This document shows positions 60,597-64,000 of a DNA stretch of 64,000 nt, piece by piece (the stretch's first letter is position 1; each line of letters opens with the position of its first letter). The DNA is from Silanimonas sp. (lineage in GTDB: Bacteria > Pseudomonadota > Gammaproteobacteria > Xanthomonadales > Xanthomonadaceae), in the NCBI GenBank assembly GCA_026005095.1, contig BPKK01000001.1, positions 1-64,000 of the forward strand. Direction: 5' to 3'. A model generated the notes under the pieces. The model did no database searches, was not told where the DNA came from, and saw nothing but the letters and a program-made list of their open reading frames with translations. A program made the translations under genes and the position numbers.

Positions 60597-61358
60597 ATGC
60601 GGCTCTACGACAGCCACAGCCACCTCGATGCCCCCGAATTCGACGCCGACCGCGAGGCGGTGCTGGCGCGGGCCGAGGCGGCAGGCGTGACGCAGCAACT
60701 GGTGCCGGCGGTGGCCTTCGCCGCCTGGCCGGGGCTGAAGACCACTTGCAGCCTGCGCCCGGGACTGAAGGCCGCCTACGGCCTGCATCCGATGTATCTC
60801 GAGGCGCACCGGCCGGAGCACCTCGAGGCCCTGCCGGTCTGGATCGAGCGCGAGCGCCCCGCCGCGGTCGGCGAATGCGGGCTGGACTTCTTCGTGCCCG
60901 GCCTCGACCCGGACCTGCAGCGCCACTACTTCCGGCGCCAGCTCGAGATCGCCCGGGAATTCGGCCTGCCAGTAGTGCTGCACGCCCGCCGCGCGGTGGA
61001 CGAGGTAATCGCCATGCTCCGGCGCGTCGGCGGGCTGCGCGGGGTGGTGCATAGCTGGTCGGGCAGCGAGGAACAGGCCGCACAGCTCTTCCGCCTCGGC
61101 TTCCACCTCGGCATCGGCGGGCCGGTGAGCTTCGAGCGCGCCCAGCGTCTGCGCCGCACCGTGGCCCGGATGCCCCTCGAGCACCTACTGCTCGAAACCG
61201 ACAGCCCGGACCAGCCCGATGCCTCACGCCGCGGCCAGCGCAACGAGCCGGCCTTCCTCGTGGACGTGCTGCACACCGTGGCCCGGCTGCGCGGCGAGGA
61301 CGAGGCGCGGGTGGCCGAAGCCACCCGCCGCAACGCCGAGACCCTGTTCGGGACCTGA
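60597..61358 (+). CDS. TatD-family metal-dependent hydrolase
   Basis: 253-residue TIM-barrel metallohydrolase, related to YjjV/TatD deoxyribonucleases; the cellular role of this family member is unsettled. Metal-binding motifs are in order: DSHSHLD at the start, GECGLDF near residue 83, VLHAR, HSWSG and LLETDSPDQP. ATG 60597 abuts the previous stop. It converges on tcdA, with a strong hairpin in the junction. Confidence 0.9.
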   Translation: MRLYDSHSHLDAPEFDADREAVLARAEAAGVTQQLVPAVAFAAWPGLKTTCSLRPGLKAAYGLHPMYLEAHRPEHLEALPVWIERERPAAVGECGLDFFVPGLDPDLQRHYFRRQLEIAREFGLPVVLHARRAVDEVIAMLRRVGGLRGVVHSWSGSEEQAAQLFRLGFHLGIGGPVSFERAQRLRRTVARMPLEHLLLETDSPDQPDASRRGQRNEPAFLVDVLHTVARLRGEDEARVAEATRRNAETLFGT

Positions 61359-61376
61359 GGGCAGGCCGCCCTCGGG
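61354..61376. terminator. Probable bidirectional terminator, tatD/tcdA junction
   Basis: A nine-bp stem (cctgagggc / gccctcggg, one G-T wobble) with a five-base loop between convergent genes, overlapping the tatD stop codon. Confidence 0.55.
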
Positions 61377-61381
61377 CGGGA

Positions 61382-62182
61382 TCAGTCGCCTCGCTTCAGC
61401 AGCAGCTCGATGGCCTTGCCGGCGGCGGCGAAGGCGAAGGTACCGGTGAGATGGGTGGCGGCGCCAAGACCGAGGCCGCAGTCGAGCTTCAGCGCCGCTT
61501 CGCCCTCGAGCGCCGGGCGCAGGCCGCAGACCGAACCATCCGGCTGCGGGTAGCGCACGTTCTCCAGCGAGTAGACCGCCGGCACGCCGAAGTAGCGGTC
61601 GGGGTTGCGCGGGAAACCGAACTCGGCCCGCAGCTTCTTGCGTACCAGGGCCAGCAAGGCGTCGTGCTCGGTGCGCGAGAGGTCGCGCACCCGCACCAGG
61701 GTGGGGTCGGTGCGCCCGCCGGCCGAGCCCACCACCACGATCGGCTGCTTGCGGCGGCGGCAGAAGGCGATGGTCTCGACCTTGGCGCGAAAGCTATCGA
61801 AGGCATCCAGCACTAGGTCGAAGCCCGGACCGAGCAAGGCCTCGAGATTGGACGGGGTGAGGAACTCCGGCACCACCCGCAGCCGGATCGCCGGGTTGAT
61901 GCGCCTGAGGCGCTCGGCCAGCACCTCGGCCTTGTTGCGCCCATACTCGCCCTCCAGGGCGTGGAGCTGGCGGTTGGTGTTGGAAACGCAAAGATCGTCG
62001 GCGTCCACCAGAGTGAGCTGCCCCACCCCGCTGCGGGCCAGGGCCTCCACCGCCCAGGAGCCCACGCCGCCCAGGCCCACCACGGCGACGTGGCAGCGGG
62101 CGAGGCGGGCGACGGCGCCGGCGCCATAGAGGCGGTCGATGCCGGCGAAGCGCGGATCGACCGGAACAGAGGAAGGATTCAT
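61382..62182 (-). CDS. tcdA: tRNA threonylcarbamoyladenosine dehydratase
   Basis: Cyclises t6A37 to ct6A in tRNAs using ATP (E. coli CsdL/YgdL). 266 residues, ThiF/E1-like fold with GLGGVGSWAVEALARSG near residue 35, DADDLCVSNTNRQ, the ATP-arginine region and DAFDS. The C-terminal part ends LTGTFAFAAAGKAIELLL. ATG 62182. No csdA or csdE is nearby. Confidence 0.93.
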   Translation of the reverse strand: MNPSSVPVDPRFAGIDRLYGAGAVARLARCHVAVVGLGGVGSWAVEALARSGVGQLTLVDADDLCVSNTNRQLHALEGEYGRNKAEVLAERLRRINPAIRLRVVPEFLTPSNLEALLGPGFDLVLDAFDSFRAKVETIAFCRRRKQPIVVVGSAGGRTDPTLVRVRDLSRTEHDALLALVRKKLRAEFGFPRNPDRYFGVPAVYSLENVRYPQPDGSVCGLRPALEGEAALKLDCGLGLGAATHLTGTFAFAAAGKAIELLLKRGD

Positions 62183-62257
62183 CGCGCAGATTCTATCGAT
62201 GGTGCGTGTTCAGGAAGGAACGTTTAGGTTCGCCCCAAGCCCCACGGAGAAGAGGTC

Positions 62258-62740
62258 ATGACGACGTTCCAGCCCTCCACCAAGCTCGCCCTCGGCGCCG
62301 CCCTGGTGGCGGTATTCGCCTCCGCCTGCAGCACCCAGCCCACCACCCGCCGCTACGCCACCTACGAGCCGGCGCCGCAAAGCTACCCCGTGCGCTGCCA
62401 TGACTGCGGCACGGTGGAGAGCATCGTGCGCGTGCTCAACGGCCGCGAGAACACCCGCACCGGCGCGGTACTGGGGGGCGTGATCGGCGGCATCGTCGGC
62501 AATCAGATCGCCGATGATGAGAGCCGTGGCCGCCGCAATACCGCCACCGTGGTCGGCGCCGCTGCCGGCGCCGTGGCCGGCAATGCCATCGAGAACCGGA
62601 TGAATGCCGAGACCTTCGACGTCACTATCCGCATGGACGACGGCCGGCGTCTGACCATCAACGTCACCAGCCTGCCGGCGGGCGTGGGCACTGGCGCGTA
62701 TGTGCGCTGGGACGGCCGCCGCCTCGTGCCGGTGCGCTGA
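62258..62740 (+). CDS. Glycine-zipper 2TM lipoprotein
   Basis: 160-residue lipoprotein. Signal MTTFQPSTKLALGAALVAVF ends in a lipobox FASAC. Glycine-zipper stretches GAVLGGVIGGIVGNQ and VVGAAAGAVAGNAIE may span the outer membrane, as in PCP/SlyB-type proteins. A GGAG eight bases before ATG 62258 looks like a good ribosome site. It is two bases before the cytochrome gene. Confidence 0.85.
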   Translation: MTTFQPSTKLALGAALVAVFASACSTQPTTRRYATYEPAPQSYPVRCHDCGTVESIVRVLNGRENTRTGAVLGGVIGGIVGNQIADDESRGRRNTATVVGAAAGAVAGNAIENRMNAETFDVTIRMDDGRRLTINVTSLPAGVGTGAYVRWDGRRLVPVR

Positions 62741-62742
62741 GC

Positions 62743-63141
62743 ATGCGCGCGCTCGTGATGCTGGCAGTGGGCCTGGGCCTGGGCGCCCTGCTCACCGTGG
62801 TGGCGATGAACAGCCTGCGCAAAGGCACGGCCTATCCGAACGGCGTGATGGCGGTGATGGCTGCGCAGATGGGCCATCTCGACCGTGGCATCAAGGCCGG
62901 GGCCTGCACTGCCGAGGACCTCGGCGGCCACCTCGCCACCCTGCAGGCCCTGGGCAACGATCTCGAGCCTGCCTTCCTGCCGACCGCCGACGATGCCCAG
63001 TTCAGCCGCTTCGCCGGCGACTACCGCGCCGCGGTGGGGCGAGCCCTGGCCGAGGCCCCGCGCGACTGCAGTGAGGCCGGCGCACGGCTGAATGCCATCA
63101 GCGCCGCCTGCAAGGCCTGCCATCAGCAGTTCAAGGGCTGA
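62743..63141 (+). CDS. Class II-like c-type cytochrome
   Basis: 132-residue protein with an N-terminal signal or anchor (LVMLAVGLGLGALLTVVAM) and a C-terminal heme-binding CKACH (residues near 124-128). Heme attachment close to the C-terminus, in a helical protein, is typical of cytochrome c'/c556 four-helix types. It probably carries electrons or binds ligand in the periplasm. It follows the glycine-zipper gene with 2 bp between. The end overlaps the convergent hydrolase gene by 19 bp. Confidence 0.85.
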   Translation: MRALVMLAVGLGLGALLTVVAMNSLRKGTAYPNGVMAVMAAQMGHLDRGIKAGACTAEDLGGHLATLQALGNDLEPAFLPTADDAQFSRFAGDYRAAVGRALAEAPRDCSEAGARLNAISAACKACHQQFKG

Positions 63142-63980
63142 GGCGGCGCGGCTCCCGCCGCCGGCTGGCGCTGCCACCAGTCGGCGATGGCTGCTGCGGG
63201 CGCGGCGGGCGCTCGCAGCCAGGCGAAGTGGTCGGGCGTCACGCCGAGGCTTTCGGCATCGAAACACTGGAGTGTCACTGTCCGGGCCCGGGTCTTCCCG
63301 ACCAGCGCCGCCCACGAGGCCTCGGGCACCAGCCAGTCATCGCAGAACCCGAGGCCGAGTAGCGGGGCATCGAGCCTGGCGAGCCGGGCCTCCAGGTCGT
63401 CGGGCAGGCCGCGCAGGCCAGCATAGCGGCCAGTGCGCACCGTCCGCGCCCAATCACGCATCAGCTGGCCTGCCTCGCGGCCGGCAAAACCGAGGCGGTC
63501 GCCGGGGTAGTGGCCGAACAGCCAGGTGAGCAGGGGCAGGGCGAGCGCGAAGCCGGCCACCGCGAGCCGCTCACTCCAGCGCGGGAAACAGCGCCAGTCC
63601 GGCACGCCACTCGCAGCCACCACCAGCCCCGCCGCCGGGCTGCCGAGGGCCGCGGCAAGCAGGGCCATCTGCCCGCCGATGCTGTGGCCACCGAGGAGGC
63701 ACGGCAAATCCGGTGCGCGCGCCGCCAGTGCGGCGGCACTGGCTGGGATGTCCTCCTCCAACCACTCCCGGTAGCCCCAGTCTCGGCCCCGCCCGGGGCG
63801 CCGCGGGCAATCGCCGGTGCCGCGCCATTCATGCACGGCGCACAGGATTCCATGGCCCGCCAGGGCCGCGGCCAGAGGCCGGTACTTGCGCGCTGGCACG
63901 CCCAATGCAGGCAGCCAGAGCAGGGCCACCCGTGGCGGGACGGCCGGTTCGACGAGAAGTGGGGGCGTGGGAGTAGGCAT
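63123..63980 (-). CDS. Alpha/beta-hydrolase-fold protein
   Basis: 285-residue hydrolase of the alpha/beta fold, similar to the COG4757-type group. The nucleophile elbow is GGHSIGGQMAL (Ser near residue 96), preceded by an oxyanion region (WLPALGVPARKYRPLA), with a candidate Asp in LGFCDDWLVP and His in VTPDHFAWL. Substrate unknown; family members are often annotated as hydrolases of unknown function. ATG 63980. The remaining 20 bp to the window end hold nothing readable. Confidence 0.85.
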   Translation of the reverse strand: MPTPTPPLLVEPAVPPRVALLWLPALGVPARKYRPLAAALAGHGILCAVHEWRGTGDCPRRPGRGRDWGYREWLEEDIPASAAALAARAPDLPCLLGGHSIGGQMALLAAALGSPAAGLVVAASGVPDWRCFPRWSERLAVAGFALALPLLTWLFGHYPGDRLGFAGREAGQLMRDWARTVRTGRYAGLRGLPDDLEARLARLDAPLLGLGFCDDWLVPEASWAALVGKTRARTVTLQCFDAESLGVTPDHFAWLRAPAAPAAAIADWWQRQPAAGAAPPQPLNC

Positions 63981-64000
63981 GGCCGGAGCATCGGCGGCAG

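Overview
The window is a high-GC, gene-dense stretch of a gammaproteobacterial chromosome. Several gene orders are typical of that class: tpiA-secG-tRNA-Leu-nuoABCDEFGHIJKLMN; uvrC-pgsA followed by tRNA-Gly, tRNA-Cys and tRNA-Leu; comEC-exbB-exbD-msbA-lpxK-kdsB; sdhCDAB near sdhE-ygfX; and tesA divergent from ybbA-ybbP. The fused alpha/beta 2-oxoacid dehydrogenase E1, the DUF6116-like protein next to a TatD hydrolase, and the lineage-specific small genes suggest the Xanthomonadales (Lysobacterales). That placement is inferred from gene content, not from a phylogeny. Nothing mobile is visible: no insertion sequence, prophage or CRISPR array. No gene-free stretch exceeds about 300 bp; the longest is the 232 bp between sdhC and ygfZ.

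Layout: 1-14,025 is the respiratory complex I operon on the minus strand (nuoN cut by the window start), preceded by tRNA-Leu(GAG), secG and tpiA. 15,474-19,581 holds an SDR, a 2-oxoglutarate/Fe(II) oxygenase, glmM and accD. 19,649-31,217 is an accessory region: the YbbP/YbbA ABC complex, TesA, small membrane proteins, two spermidine-synthase-like methyltransferase-fold proteins, a lipocalin, a SemiSWEET, DUF3297, a patatin, an M14 peptidase, a lipoprotein and DUF3228. 31,322-35,133 encodes a two-gene cyclic-di-GMP unit (HD-GYP plus PAS-GGDEF-EAL). 35,250-49,062 is a long minus-strand run with three tRNAs, pgsA, uvrC, an NHL/thioredoxin-fold protein, lipid A and LPS genes (kdsB, lpxK, msbA), exbBD, comEC, the Lol exporter and ygfX/sdhE. 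49,086-52,897 carries a MAPEG protein and succinate dehydrogenase. 53,130-64,000 holds ygfZ, a lone PhnD-type binding protein, an FHA-cyclase, the fused E1, glutaryl-CoA dehydrogenase, two glycine-zipper envelope proteins, TatD, TcdA, a class II cytochrome c and a hydrolase.

Functionally, the region joins energy metabolism (complexes I and II, NADH- and succinate-dependent quinone reduction) with envelope building (UDP-GlcN precursor via GlmM, fatty acids via AccD, phosphatidylglycerol via PgsA, lipid A via LpxK/MsbA, Kdo activation via KdsB, lipoprotein sorting via Lol).

Seven single-base reading-frame breaks lie in five genes: nuoL, the SDR (three), glmM, accD and a lipoprotein. The downstream frame always continues the expected protein, and glmM and accD are normally essential, so consensus sequence errors are the likeliest cause. 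I did not find an obviously new multi-gene system. The observations I consider most worth checking are a ComEC whose C-terminal metallo-beta-lactamase motif has lost its metal ligands, a thioredoxin-fold/NHL protein with SxxC in place of CxxC, the cyclase-FHA gene downstream of a 2-oxoacid dehydrogenase, and the translationally coupled c-di-GMP pair.
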